A DNA stretch of 64,000 bases from Nematopogon swammerdamellus (GCA_946902875.1 OX336350.1:21194048-21258047); one strand, 5' to 3'. Shown: positions 53,470-63,945, numbered from the stretch's first letter. Notes: generated by a model from the sequence alone, not told the origin. Translations and numbers: made by a program.

Positions 53470-53605
53470 TCTAGTCCAGTATAGCCAGCAATCCATGGAA
53501 GTCTCAGGTATGGCACCTACCTTCTTGGAGGTGATATTGGCTGGTCGGAGCATGTGCTTTGGCCCCTCCGACTCAGCCACTCATACCGGATTACATAAAA
53601 AAAAT
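53470..53605 (+). mobile_element. Family H fragment, opposite orientation
   Basis: CCAGTATAGCCAGCAATCCA, TGGCACCTACCTTCTTGGAG and TGATATTGGCTGGTCGGAGC are the reverse of 21690-21800. It ends ACATAAAAAAAATA, the A-tail of this family. Confidence 0.65.
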
Positions 53606-53771
53606 ACTCAAGATGTTTTCTCTGCGCCTCCTGCGAGTTCACAGGTTTCCGAAAATAGCCAAATTAAGTATTACGCTGATTTTAAATTTAACGATGATTT
53701 ATGATGTGCGACTAATGCAAGAATAATTAAAAATAAATCATTTTTATTTACTAAATATTGGTTTTAAATGC

Positions 53772-54020
53772 ATTTTTATATATTAATATTATTAATAAAA
53801 TGTACACAGGTTGGAATTCAAATATTTAGATTTTTTTGTCGTCTTCAGTGAAATAAAATTATACAATATAATATATGGTGTTGATATTGTATATATAAAA
53901 ATAAAATAAAACATCAACACCACATATTATATTGTATATTTTCACTGAAGACGACAAAAAAATCTAAATATTTGAATTCCAACCTGTGTACATTTTATTA
54001 ATAATATTAATACATAAAAA
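53772..54020. repeat. Large fold-back with about 110-bp arms
   Basis: GAATTCAAATATTTAGATTT and TTGTCGTCTTCAGTGAAA on the left are mirrored on the right (TTTCACTGAAGACGACAA and AAATCTAAATATTTGAATTC). Only a few mismatches, with a loop of about 24 bp. Confidence 0.92.
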
Positions 54021-54189
54021 AGAATAATTAAAGGGCGAATATTATTTTTTATTTATTTTTGTTTAATTTTTATAGAGGATCGGCATCGGTGGGTAGCCGG
54101 TCCAAACAGTCAGTCGAATGAAAACACTCGCGTCGCGTCGCGGCACCGCGCCGGCGCCGGGTGTGATGGATGATGCCTCGCGCCCTTGT

Positions 54190-54326
54190 GGCCGTATTCT
54201 CTAACGTCCTGCCGTCAACGTCGTTGACGCTGTCTAGTTATGTCTCTGTCTAATTATATGAACTAGACAGAGACATAACTAGTCAGCGTCACCGACGTTG
54301 ACGGTAGGACGTTAGAGAATACGGCC
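54190..54326. mobile_element. 137-bp palindromic element, first copy
   Basis: Arms of 63 bp begin GGCCGTATTCTCTAACGTCC and end with its complement around the loop ATTATATGAAC. A close copy is at 60834-60970. Confidence 0.9.
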
Positions 54327-54484
54327 ACTGGGGGCGGGCGCCGCGGCGTCGCCACGCAAAGGTTGGGGGAATCCCTGGTCTAATTGAAGTTTAAACTGAA
54401 AACCGATTTTTTTGGCAATTAAACAATTTCTAAGCTTAATTGCGAAATGCACGCAGTAGTTGAAGTTAACTGAAATGTTTATCT

Positions 54485-54631
54485 AAAGCCGGGTCTCTTG
54501 CGAATGTTTTTTTTTTTAAACATTACACAGAAACATCAAAACATTGGGGCGTGACCATACACATTTGTATGAAAACAAATGTTTTTTGTGTAATGTTTCG
54601 AAAAAACACGCGCAGGAGACGCCGGCTTAGA
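54485..54631. repeat. Fold-back element with AAGCCGGGTCTC ends
   Basis: AAGCCGGGTCTCTTGCG on the left pairs imperfectly with CGCAGGAGACGCCGGCTT on the right. Inner arms AAACATTACACAGAAAC and TTTTTGTGTAATGTTT also pair. Confidence 0.7.
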
Positions 54632-55728
54632 GCGACAAATTGGCATTCGTGCGTTATGCATGTATAGTTAGGTATAATGTATGTTAAGTTTTTAATAATG
54701 TGATATAGCCTAAATACCCGCATATATGTGCAATGTGAGGTATTACTGACTCTTAAATATTCCAGGAGTGGCCGCCTAGGTAGTATGGGACAAAGGGTAC
54801 AGTTTTACCTACAGTTTTACATGTAGAGTAAGGATGGAAGCGTAGGTATTGCATTGATGTAGGCCGTTATAGGTATTTTAAAATTGTTCCGAAAATATTA
54901 TCTCGATGAACCTGAGCCAATATGGATCATGTTGGCATTATATGACGTGGTAAATAAATTCATAACATCTTGCAAATTCATGACTTCTTGGTGAAGGTCT
55001 TTTCAAATTACTGTCATGGATCAACACAACATTTCAAGTCCTCAAAATGAGATTAGGTCCAAATGTAGGTTATCATTATTAGTAGGTAGGTATTAGCAGT
55101 AAGGGTAAGTCGTGCGTCAGTGGTGCGTGCGCGACCAATGGTGAGTGAGGAAACAAAGGTATTGGGGTAGGTGTGAGTTGGATTCCACTATCGAACATTT
55201 TCGCTATTAATTATGTTAGACAATAATTATAATATATTATGTTTTTATTTAATAATGCACAACAAATTTAGTGGCTGCTTCATACTACTGTATGTACGTA
55301 CCTATACGTAGCAATGTGGTGGACGAAATGTTTTGCGTAAAATATTCTTAAATTATTTGACCAATGTTCTCACTCATAAATTTCAAAATTATGAGGAAAT
55401 GTATTATTATTATACTAAAAATATAGAAATTAGTTACCTATATCTATGGTGGATCGATAAATGTGATGAACTGCTTTTTACTCATTTCAAAGTAATAATT
55501 AGTAATCTAGTAAGTAATATTAGGACTTTTTACAAAATGTTTGCACATCCCGCCCGTATTTGCATATGAAATATTTACCTTACAAGCAAAGCAAGAATTT
55601 TCTTTGATCGAATTCTAGATTAAAAAAAGTGTTCCAAAAAAAACCTAGAAAATGTTGTTTATTAATGAAGTTCCGGGTAATGTAGTAAACAGGCTGTATA
55701 ACAAAAGGTGCCCCCGACACTTTTTTTA
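54632..55728. other. No gene recognised
   Basis: AT-rich. A 78-codon frame at 55333-55569 begins with a non-ATG codon and has no family features. Confidence 0.4.
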
Positions 55729-56335
55729 ATGGAATCTGACACGGTTGGCTACATCACCTACTAGATCCGTGATGTCAGCCCATAACAAAAATGTGAAAAC
55801 AATAGTTTGTGTTGCATGGGAAAATGTTGAACGCACTCCCTGCTCATCTATTCCCTCCCAAGTACAGCCTGGGGTTTTTCAAAAGGGGCGTGAAAAGGCT
55901 TCTGTCAGGCCGGCATGACATTCGCAATCCCCTTGCATCACAGAATGTCCATGGGCATCGTAAGTCACCTACTCGTAAGTGAAACGATGCCACATGTCGC
56001 ACTTTCCATAACAAAAAAACACCTTGGTGAACTAGGTGCCATTTCAGTGCTACCCTTCGGTCGTGCCGAATACACTTAACTGGACGGAAAATACGAACTA
56101 TTTTACATAACCGTTTCAACCGACCTTCCATTCAGTGCGGTGGTACCAAGCCGAGCGGGTTAAACCCTACCACCTAGTAAGAAGGGAAGGGAGCTACAGT
56201 TTTACTTAGAATCCGAACTACGGTCAGCCTCCAACGGTCGAGCGGTCACCCATCCATCCACTGACCGCGCCCAGGTGTGCTTATGATCACGACCGACATT
56301 CGACCGACCTCACCACTGAGCTACCGAGGCTGACA
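55729..56335 (-). mobile_element. Family A element split by a LINE fragment
   Basis: 55735-55792 is the inverted 3' part (GACACGGTTGGCTACATCAC, GTGATGTCAGCCCATAAC). 56018-56335 continues with CACCTTGGTGAACTAGGTGC through the 5S-like CACCCATCCATCCACTGACC to CTCACCACTGAGCTACCGAG, where the A-box-like motif is well preserved. Confidence 0.8.
55800..56010 (+). pseudogene. Jockey-like LINE C-terminal fragment inside family A
   Basis: MLNALPAHLFPPKYSLGFFK, then GVKRLLSGRHDIRNPLASQN, close to 51010-51250. The insertion separates two parts of one family A copy, so it came later. Confidence 0.8.
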
Positions 56336-56844
56336 AATCAGTAGTTGCAGCTTGTTGTGTAGTAGATAAATAAATATAGATAGTAGGTATTGTTAGTTTA
56401 TTTGATAGTGGAATACCATCTCAATGTAATTTTGTAAATATTACTACTATAGTACCTAATTATTGTATCTACCAGTAGTTTTAGCTAAATAATATATTAA
56501 AATTTTAAGTATTTCAATGAATTTCGAGGAACCAGTGAAAAGGATTACATTACCTACTTATAGATAAAATTTTCTGTGTTAGTTACTTTGAAGTAACACA
56601 CACACATATATATTCTTCGGTTGCTGTTTCCCTCTTTATTAATAAAATTGTAAATATGTATAATATATCATAACCTGAGTTTAGTTTAAACAAATTGAGA
56701 AATATTCCATTTATAGCGTTTAGTTATAAGAAAACAATGGATCAACATGATTTATTTAAAACATTTTGGAATTCGTATCTAATTTAATTAATTATAGAAA
56801 AACCACACTTACATTAAATAAAAAAATTATTTGAAATAAAAATA
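56336..56844. other. AT-rich, no gene recognised
   Basis: No supported feature. Confidence 0.45.
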
Positions 56845-57016
56845 CAGCGCACGGCCGTAAATAATGTACATCGAACTTTAGAAAGAGACAATTCGATTGT
56901 AGAGCGTCTCGTCTCTGTCGCACTAACTCGCATGTCTCTGTGCGACAGGGACGACGCTCTATAACCGGATTGTCTCTTTCTAAAGTTCGATGTACATTAT
57001 TCACGGCCGCGTACTG
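56845..57016. mobile_element. Palindromic MITE, second copy, TA-flanked
   Basis: CAGCGCACGGCCGTAAATAA opens the left end. The right end is complementary to CAGTACGCGGCCGTGAATAA. TA flanks both. The arms carry ACATCGAACTTTAGAAAGAG and its complement, as in 20106-20289. Confidence 0.85.
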
Positions 57017-57414
57017 TACTATTTTATAAAATTTTATGTACATACCTTTATATTTTGTGTAGTAGTTTTGATATTTTTTGAAAGAATACAATAATATTAC
57101 AAATTGTCCATAATTCATGTATTTTAACAGTAAAGAAATTTGTTTCAGTGATTCTGTTTTTAATATTTTTTACTAACTTATTCTTACATTTTGATTGCCT
57201 ATAAAAAAAGTTCAAGATTTCGGTCAGTAGATCTAGCGGGAACCACTCGCACGCTCACTCACCCAAAAGCTCGCACAATTTAAACCAATAGCCGAGTCGA
57301 GTGAGTGAGCTATCGCTACCGATTGGTTGAAATCGGGCAAGTTTTTTTATTTCATTCCACGCTAGAAATTAAATTTTGCTGCGCTTTTTATCTCAATACT
57401 CACTCTTCACTTTC
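57017..57414. other. No gene recognised
   Basis: The expected 3' flank of MTHFS beyond the satellite. ACTCGCACGCTCACTCACCC and GTGAGTGAGCTATCGC are short local repeats. Confidence 0.45.
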
Positions 57415-58113
57415 AACATATCAGCTGATTTAAAACCCTAATCAGCAACATATCAGCTGATTTAAAACCCTAATCAGCAACATATCAGCTGATTTAAAAC
57501 TCTAATCAGCACGATATGAGCTGATTTAAAACCCTAATCAGCAACATATCAGCTGATTTAAAACTCTAGTCAGCAACATATGAGCTGATTTAAAACATTA
57601 AATCAGCAACATATCAGCTTATTTAAAACCCTAATCAGCAACCTATCAGATGATTTAAACCCCTAATCAGCAACATATGAGCTGATTTAAAACTCTAATC
57701 AGCACGATATGAGCTGATTTAAAACCCTAATCAGCAACATATCAGCTGATTTAAAACTCTAGTCAGCAACATATGAGCTGATATAAAACCCTAAATCAGC
57801 AACATATCAGCTTATTTAAAACCCTAATCAGCAACCTATCAGATGATTTAAACCCCTAATCAGCAACATATGAGCTGATTTAAAACCCTAATCAGCAACA
57901 TATCAGCTGATTTAAAACTCTAGTCAGCAATATATGAGCTGATTTAAAACCCTAAATCAGCAACATATCAGCTTATTTAAAACCCTAATCAGCAACCTAT
58001 CAGATGATTTAAACCCCTAATCAGCAACATATGAGCTGATTTAAAACCCTAATCAGCAACCTATCAGATGATTTAAACCCCTAATCAGGAACATGAGCCG
58101 ATTTAAAACCCTA
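57415..58113. repeat. 32-bp satellite with higher-order structure, touching the MTHFS stop codon
   Basis: The unit is ATCAGCTGATTTAAAACCCT then AATCAGCAACAT, about 22 copies, with the palindrome ATCAGCTGAT. Variant copies (ACTCTAGTCAGCAACATATG) recur at about 57563, 57755 and 57917, giving higher-order periods of about 192 and 162 bp. The last unit's CTAATCAGC supplies the complement of the gene's final GCT GAT TAG. Confidence 0.95.
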
Positions 58114-58349
58114 ATCAGCCGACAGGACGATATCGACCGTCACGTCATGGTCGTCGACAGGCAGGTCCTCGAGTAGCTGCTCCCTGAATGCCAAGGCCAT
58201 GATGTTGGGCTTGAGGAAGCGAGCGGGGTCAGCGCGGTGCCTCTCCAGGAGGCCGCTCAGGAAGCGGTCGTAGTACCCCCCGCCGTGACCCAAGCGCCGC
58301 CCGCACTTAGTGAAGGCGAGCCCTGGCGTTATCACCAACTCCAGGCCTC
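58111..58349 (-). CDS. MTHFS: MTHFS coding exon 4 (last)
   Basis: The acceptor CATTTCAG is followed by 2 nt and 78 codons: GLELVITPGLAFTKCGRRLG to HDVTVDIVLSAD and TAG at 58113-58111. It contains the GHGGGYYDRFL motif. Confidence 0.97.
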
Positions 58350-61300
58350 CTGAAATGGATTAATTAAGTAACTGTTGTAATATTCCTATGTTATGTTGTA
58401 TTATGTACGTACACCATGTTTTTTGTGCTTTATTGTCTTTTTTTATTTTATTGATAAATAATGTCGTGTGGTCTTTATGGGGAAATAAATATCTGAATCT
58501 GAATCTAACAAAAATAAAATGAGGACGAACTGTACTAAATGTGCATGTATGCGTCTCAATGTAATATTTTAAATCATCCTGCGAGCAAGCATCCGATTGA
58601 GCAAGGAAGTATGAAATATAAATAAAACAAGTGCATCGCCAATTTACCAACTTCGATGTACGTACACGCATCAGCTTTAAGCTGCTAGTGTAGTTGTATC
58701 TAAAGAATAATAATAATAATCCTGTGGCGGCAAAGTGTGTAACGGTGACGCACGCGCGACAATCATGTTGTATGAAATGGCTGCGTGTCGTCGCCCAGCG
58801 GTCCGACGGATACGGAGCTCTCCGAGATGGGGGTGGTGGTGGCCTACGAGTCTAGTACCACCACCTATCGCTCGTAGCTTGCCTCGCGTCGTCCCGGAGA
58901 GCTCCGTAGCCACGGCCTGCACCCTCCGGCGTGCTTGGAGGCCTGCCTCCCGCCGCCGGCGGTATTACCGTTTTTATTTTTAATGTTTGTATTAATTTTG
59001 TGTATTTTTATTACTTTTTATAGTTATAATATATGTAAAATTAATATAAATGTATACATAAAAATGTGAAATAAAGAAATAAAGAAAATAATCCTCGAAC
59101 AACGGCTTCTCCCGGAAAAATGACCACTGGTGTCACCCACCTGCTCCATAAATCTGGAAGTACTGGCGGCCGTGGACAGGAAAACGGAGTGTGGGAAGAC
59201 CACCCGCCAGGTGGGACGACGACATCAAGTACGCCGCCGGAAAGCAGTGGTTCCGTACTGACTGACTGACTGACTGACTGACAAGGAAGTATGGATGTAG
59301 CTACCGGTTTCAACGGCGTCCTCCCTCACCTCGCCGTCGGCGTGCTGCGCTATGCCGTGCCTCGTGGTGGCCATGTTGGCCGCGTCACCGCGCAGCACCT
59401 ACACATGCACACAACACCTCTCTCCATTACTCATCTAGCATTACAAATATTTTGGTCCAGCTCGGAGCAGAGGCGGCGCAAGGCGTGGGCGACAACGTGG
59501 GCGACCGCCCACGGCCTCGCGGCCCGAGTGGCCTCGCGCCTCGAAAGTTCATGCAGCTTTGATTCATGAAAAATATTCAGCTAGATCTATTAAAAGAGAC
59601 CCCAAGTAAACATGTTTAGACATAATCAAAGGCAAACTAAAGCTTACTATAAATCCTTTATTAGACACAAGATAGATTGAATGTATTGAGTATTGGCAAA
59701 ATTGAGAGGGCCTCGCAAAATTTATCTTGCCCACATCAAATTACGTTCATGCCCCGCCACTGTCGGAGAAGCAACAGGGCCCAACTATATGTCACGCAGG
59801 TTCGATATTCAAAACTAGCGATTTCTATAGCCACGGATGTAAACGGCTCTTGGCGTAAGTCCTTGTACTATAATTGTGTATTAGGAAATATATTTCCTTA
59901 CAGCTACAACCCACAGATCTTCAAATCGCGGATTAATAGCCCTTCCAAAGCGACTTTAGTCAAACTTAGCTCAAAGTGTGAAATAAAATAAATAGTGAGT
60001 AATAATGATGTACTTATGTGAAAGATTCTTTATATTTTTACGGACCCTTTACCGTGGTTGGCTACACAGAACAGCAGTCGGCGGCCGTCGTGCCCCAGCT
60101 TGCTCTGCGGTTGGCTACAATACCACCAGTTACACATCTATCATGTCATCACATCACACCTTGGTGAACTAGATGCCATGTCAGTGTTTCCCTTTGGTCG
60201 TGCCGGCTACGCACTGATGTGGGCTCAAAACATGATATATTTTCATAGCCGTTCCAACTTCCAACCGACTTTAATTCAGAGCAGTGGTAACACTCCGGGT
60301 GGGCTAAACCACCCGCCACCTAGCAAGTACGTGGAAACCGAACCACGGCCAGCCTTAACGGTTCTTTTTTTTTTATTGAAAACCTGACCTGTGGCGCCAA
60401 CCATGCCGACCTGACAGGTGCCTATTCATACCCTCTTGAAGGACGCGAGACTGTACTTGGGGGGAAATGTTTGGGCAAGGAGAGCAAATTCTTTCGTCGA
60501 GTTTGACATGGTAAGAGAATCAATGAAGTGTGCTCACCCTCAACATCTTCATGTGCCCGCCGGCGTACTGCGGCACGAATGGTATCGCGCCTCGCGCCTG
60601 CGCCTCGTCCAGCAGCGACCACGTGTCCACCTCCGTGTCCGTGCTCATGTACAGGGCGATCCGCGACGCTGACCTATACCACGGGTGGCTCGTCACCTGC
60701 AATCAATTCCTAACATAATATACATTCTTTAGAAACAAAAAACTAGGTATTATTAAGTAATGAAGAATTAGCAAGGTCACGCCACAGCCAATATAACACC
60801 GCTCACCTCACCATGCCACGCTAAGCGCACAGGGGCCGTATTCGTTAACGTCCTACCGTTAATGTCGGTGACCCTGACTAGTTATGTCTCTGTCTAATTA
60901 TATGAACTAGACAGAGGCACAACTAGTCAGCGTCACCGACGTTGACGGTAGCATGTTAGAGAATACGGCCACAGGGCGGTTAGCCATATAGATTTAGCTT
61001 GGGATAAGTTAACTTGTGTTATCTATCATGATAACTCAAATATATATAATAAACTCAAAACAAAGAAACAACAACATACACAACTTATAAATAAAAGATG
61101 TCCTCTGTAGGGGCCAAACACATTGTCCCTAGGACGGACGCAGCATTCCCCCTCTGAATGCTGATAGAAACACGCTGACGGAAAAATGCTGCAGCTCGCC
61201 GGTGGTCACCGGAATGTTCTATTAATTGTTTGGCAATTTTGCGGGAGAACTTACACGCGTCATTGCTCCATGGGCCAAGCGTCTCCACGGCAAAGGCGAG

Positions 61301-63634
61301 CAACTCAAATCTATCCTTTAAACCACTATATACGGAATGTTTGTAGGTCCCAGCCTTTGCCGCTGCGAAGCCCGCAATGCGTGAAGACTCCAGTGACATA
61401 GCTGTCAGCGAGCTTGTCCGTGCATGTAAAGTCCCACGCTAAAGCTCTCCCCGGCGACCACGGTAAGAGGGTGATACCGTCCGGTCTTTTACCATCATCT
61501 CTAAAGATGCCGGGCGGTTATGATTGAAATAACCTGACCTAACCCAACCCTATTGGAAAATTTCCCGGCTTTACTCACGGTGTTCTCCGAGCTACATAGG
61601 TACGTTTCGGGTCACACGTATGGCCATCCTCATGAGCGCTCTGCCTGGTGCCAGCCGTCGCCCCAGCTAGGCGGAGTGCTCATGAGGATGGGTCATATGT
61701 TTGGTCAGAAACGTCGAGCCACGTAGTTCGGAGACGATAATGAGTAAAGTACTTTTAATCAGTACTTTTGCATACAGTTTGCCGACAATGCTGAGAAGGC
61801 TTATGCCCAGCGGCGACTCCTCTCAGTTGGCGAGGTTGGCGCCGCCAAACCAAATAAAATGAATGACACCATTAATACAGAAGTATCAGGCTAAAATAAA
61901 TGTGAAAAAATTTCGGAGTTATATTATTTATGTCATATAATCCACGATTAATAAGATAAAACGTCAATCCCGTACCCGTTACATAATTTGAAATTTCGCG
62001 CGCGTCAAACGCGGGCGACGACGAATGACGACACATCAAGGCATTCATTGGCCGGTTGGCTACATTTTGAAGCGCCATCGTATTCCATACAAGACGGAAG
62101 CGACCGATGTCCCCCCCGTCCCGCGCGGACCCGCTGATCAGCCTTTCGAGTTGGCGCAGCGGGGAGTGCATTTAGTGACGCGGTAGCGAGTAGAGCGAGC
62201 TAGCGAGCGAGCTAGGTGTGTGTGTTGCGTGTGCGGGTGTGTGCGCGCTGCGTCCACACGACGAGTATTTCTTGTGCTGTGCGAAGTGCGATGCGATGCG
62301 ACTAGCGAGCTAGGCTAGGTGTGTTGTGTGCGTGTGTGTGTGCGCATTGGCTCGCGAGTTGATAGCTGCATATATTCCGTTATGTAGGTATGGACTTTGT
62401 ATGGATGAATCCTGTGCAGTGTTGTTAAATTTAAAGTGATTTATTGGTAATTATAATGGCAAACTCCTACCGAGCTATCTACAGCAAGGAAAAGGAGTTG
62501 CTAACAAAATTGAGGAAGAAAGAAGATTTTCACGATCGAGTCATCGAAAATTTCTTGTCTGTGGAACGAAGAGTGGACTTCATGTACAAATAAAATGTAA
62601 CAATTCAAGCTTGTATGCCTGTCTCGTCGTCGTCGTGCCAGAGGAGACGTCGCTGTTGTCGGCTGCACTGCAACTCGACAGCTTTGACACAACCAGTAGG
62701 TACCTATCTACAGACAAATAAATCGTAAGTGAGCAAAATAAATCATTTAAACTAAATATTATAAACTATTTATATCGTAATCGTCTTTCAGTTTTTGAAC
62801 TCATTGTGGTAGAAATAAATTAACGCGTAGGTACCTAAGTTATGAAATTATGAAAAAAAAAATCCTTAGCCAGAGCCAACCCAATATTCAGGACCAGGAG
62901 TCGCCGCTGCTTATGCCCCCGTAAGTTTTTGCATTCCTGCTGCGAACCTTTTCCTTTATACAGCGGGACCATCTTTTGGATTGGTTGGTATTGAAATAAA
63001 AGATTGTGTTTTAATAATTTTGTGACATTTAATAAAAAAAAGAATCAATCTGATACCAGTACCAGTTTAGTAACTATCTTAGCAATTAAATTATTAGTAT
63101 TGGATGGAACTTTGGAACTATTTGGAACTGTGTTTATGCTTTTCCGGCTTCGAGTCTGTTCATACATATTTCATAGTGGTCATTTAAGCCCGCGGGCTGA
63201 GTGGGCTGTGGGCTGAGTTGACCAATGATTCGTTCCGAGAAGTTTTGTCGCGACTCGAACATCAGCATTAATAAACGACATCGATCAATGCGCTGAAGTT
63301 CCGCGGATGCTGATGCTGATACTGATGCTGATGTTCGCAACAACCCTGCTCCCTAGACCTAGACAGCACTTTTACCAAATGTCCCCGGACTCACTGTCCA
63401 TCGAGTTTTTATTATAATAAAATACCGAATTTCGAATACTTTCTATTCGTGAAATTTCTCAAGCCAATCATGAAAAATGCTTTATAATATGAGTGTTTTA
63501 AGTAATATCACCTTGTCGTATATGAGTTTGGACTGGCGTCGCTTCTCGTCCCCGCTCAGCTCGGCGAGACGCGCCGACACCTCCGCGCGCAGCAGCGCCT
63601 TCGCCGGGTTCGCCGCTCCCTTCAGGGGCGCCAT
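58111..63634 (-). CDS. MTHFS: 5-formyltetrahydrofolate cyclo-ligase (methenyltetrahydrofolate synthetase)
   Basis: The enzyme converts 5-formyltetrahydrofolate and ATP to 5,10-methenyltetrahydrofolate in the cytosol, returning the stored folate to one-carbon metabolism. Four minus-strand exons join in frame (63634-63512, 60696-60538, 59398-59305, 58349-58111), giving 204 residues, the family's usual length. All introns are GT-AG: 2815, 1139 and 955 bp. Visible features are an N-terminal KALLRAEVSARLAELSG helix, RIALYMSTDTEVDTWSLLDE, FVPQYAGGHMKMLR, DGEVREDAVETGG, PGLAFTKCGRRLGHGGGYYD (the ATP-binding glycine-rich signature) and IMALAFREQLLEDLPVDDHD. The start MAPLKG is chosen by length. An in-frame ATG 30 bp upstream (MFSDAPSSAV) is an alternative, and a 5' UTR exon further out is possible. 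No defect is seen. Confidence 0.95.
58350..59304 (-). other. MTHFS intron 3 with retroelement debris
   Basis: Contains a GAATCT-ended LINE tip (58450-58510), a GC-rich block with GGAGCTCTCCGAGA and its inverse near 58815 and 58894, an AATAAAG reiteration (59071-59090) and an RTE snippet (59160-59265, GRPPARWDDDIKYAAGKQWF) followed by TGAC repeats (59262-59282). Confidence 0.6.
59305..59398 (-). CDS. MTHFS: MTHFS coding exon 3
   Basis: 94 nt: VLRGDAANMATTRHGIAQHA, then DGEVREDAVET plus one base. The acceptor CATGTGTAG follows a pyrimidine-poor tract; the donor is GTAGCT. The frame joins exon 4 as a glycine codon, giving ETGGLELVITPG. It replaces the W-N-I region of human MTHFS by H-G-I. Confidence 0.85.
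59399..60537 (-). other. MTHFS intron 2 with SINE and LINE fragments
   Basis: 59850-59992 is a jockey-like tail, forward (IFPYSYNPQIFKSRINS). 60050-60360 is a diverged family A copy, reverse (CACACCTTGGTGAACTAGAT, ATAGCCGTTCCAAC). 60390-60500 is a jockey-like snippet, reverse (LLAQTFPPKYSLASFKRV). A GC-rich stretch at 59455-59545 is unassigned. Confidence 0.65.
60538..60696 (-). CDS. MTHFS: MTHFS coding exon 2
   Basis: 53 codons from VTSHPWYRSASRIALYMS to GGHMKMLR. The acceptor is GATTGCAG and the donor is GTGAGC after AGG. Phase 0 at both ends. Confidence 0.95.
60834..60970. mobile_element. 137-bp palindromic element, second copy, in MTHFS intron 1
   Basis: GGCCGTATTCGTTAACGTCC to the complement, around ATTATATGAAC as in 54190-54326. 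It is flanked by ACAGG at 60829-60833 and 60971-60975. Confidence 0.88.
61085..61520 (-). pseudogene. C-terminal part of an unidentified transposable-element protein
   Basis: The minus-strand frame (61399-61085) includes DRFELLAFAVETLGPWSNDA and FFRQRVSISIQRGNAASVLG. In another frame just upstream, RPDGITLLPWSPGRALAWDF with TCTDKLADSY is readable. I know this pair of motifs from the ends of arthropod retroelement proteins. The RPDG-WD pattern is reminiscent of a restriction-like nuclease, but that is inference. Frameshift near 61400. Confidence 0.6.
61570..61749. repeat. Fold-back element in MTHFS intron 1
   Basis: TTTACTCA and TGAGTAAA at the tips. Inner arms GGCCATCCTCATGAGCGCTC and its near-complement GTGCTCATGAGGATGGGTCA. 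Confidence 0.8.
61750..62455. other. GC-rich, GAGC- and GTGT-rich stretch ahead of a small ORF
   Basis: 62150-62350 has GAGCGAGCTAGCGAGCGAGC and several GTGTGTGTG runs. It could serve as a promoter or 5' UTR for the plus-strand ORF at 62456. No TATA box is evident close by. Confidence 0.35.
62456..62593 (+). CDS. Possible small ORF, 45 residues, unrecognised
   Basis: ATG at 62456 opens MANSYRAIYSKEKELLTKLR, followed by KKEDFHDRVIENFLSVERRV and DFMYK, then TAA. It is strongly charged and predicted helical by composition, unlike the low-complexity frames around it. GTAAGTGAG, a consensus donor, occurs at 62725, so the region may be a first exon with an upstream or stand-alone ORF. It lies antisense in MTHFS intron 1. 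It may belong to a transposable element. No family is recognised. Confidence 0.3.
   Translation: MANSYRAIYSKEKELLTKLRKKEDFHDRVIENFLSVERRVDFMYK
62594..63511. other. Rest of MTHFS intron 1, nothing else recognised
   Basis: 63309-63333 has a GATGCTGATACTGATGCTGA reiteration. 63389-63419 repeats interior sequence of the element at 18940-19407. Confidence 0.5.
63512..63634 (-). CDS. MTHFS: MTHFS coding exon 1
   Basis: 41 codons ending KLIYDK. The donor GTGATA follows AAG directly (GT at 63511-63510), phase 0. Confidence 0.9.
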
Positions 63635-63840
63635 CACTGCACTAGAGGGGGCGTCAGAGAACATACGCAATAAACATGAAGTATCAAGTAACTAATAGGT
63701 AATTGTTGGAAAATGCAAGAGAAAAAATATCTAGCGAAGAAATATGAAGCGAGTACACGCTTAGTACCTGGGTGAATAAACTTTTTCTTGTTTTTGGTAC
63801 CTATATTAAGTTAGTTTTTAGTCCCGCACCGTCACTCATA

Positions 63841-63945
63841 TTAAATAATGAACTCGGCTTACCGGTGCGATAATGGCGAGCGCATCGCTCAGCTGCAGCG
63901 ATGCGCTCGCCATTATCGCACCGGTAAGCCGAGTTCATTATTTAA
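63841..63945. repeat. Perfect 49-bp inverted repeat upstream of MTHFS
   Basis: Arm 63841-63889 (TTAAATAATGAACTCGGCTT onward) is exactly complementary to 63897-63945, with the 7-base centre CAGCTGC. ACCTATATTAAGT occurs on both sides (about 63799-63811 and 63945-63957), consistent with a 13-bp insertion duplication. Confidence 0.95.

Noticed and set aside
57415..58113. CRISPR-like array of about 32-bp repeats
   Set aside because: The repeats are contiguous with no unique spacers, and the DNA is eukaryotic. It is a satellite.
60422..60718. Overlapping frames around MTHFS exon 2 (both strands)
   Set aside because: The exon frame ending GGHMKMLR explains the region; the others are shadows of its GC-rich codons.
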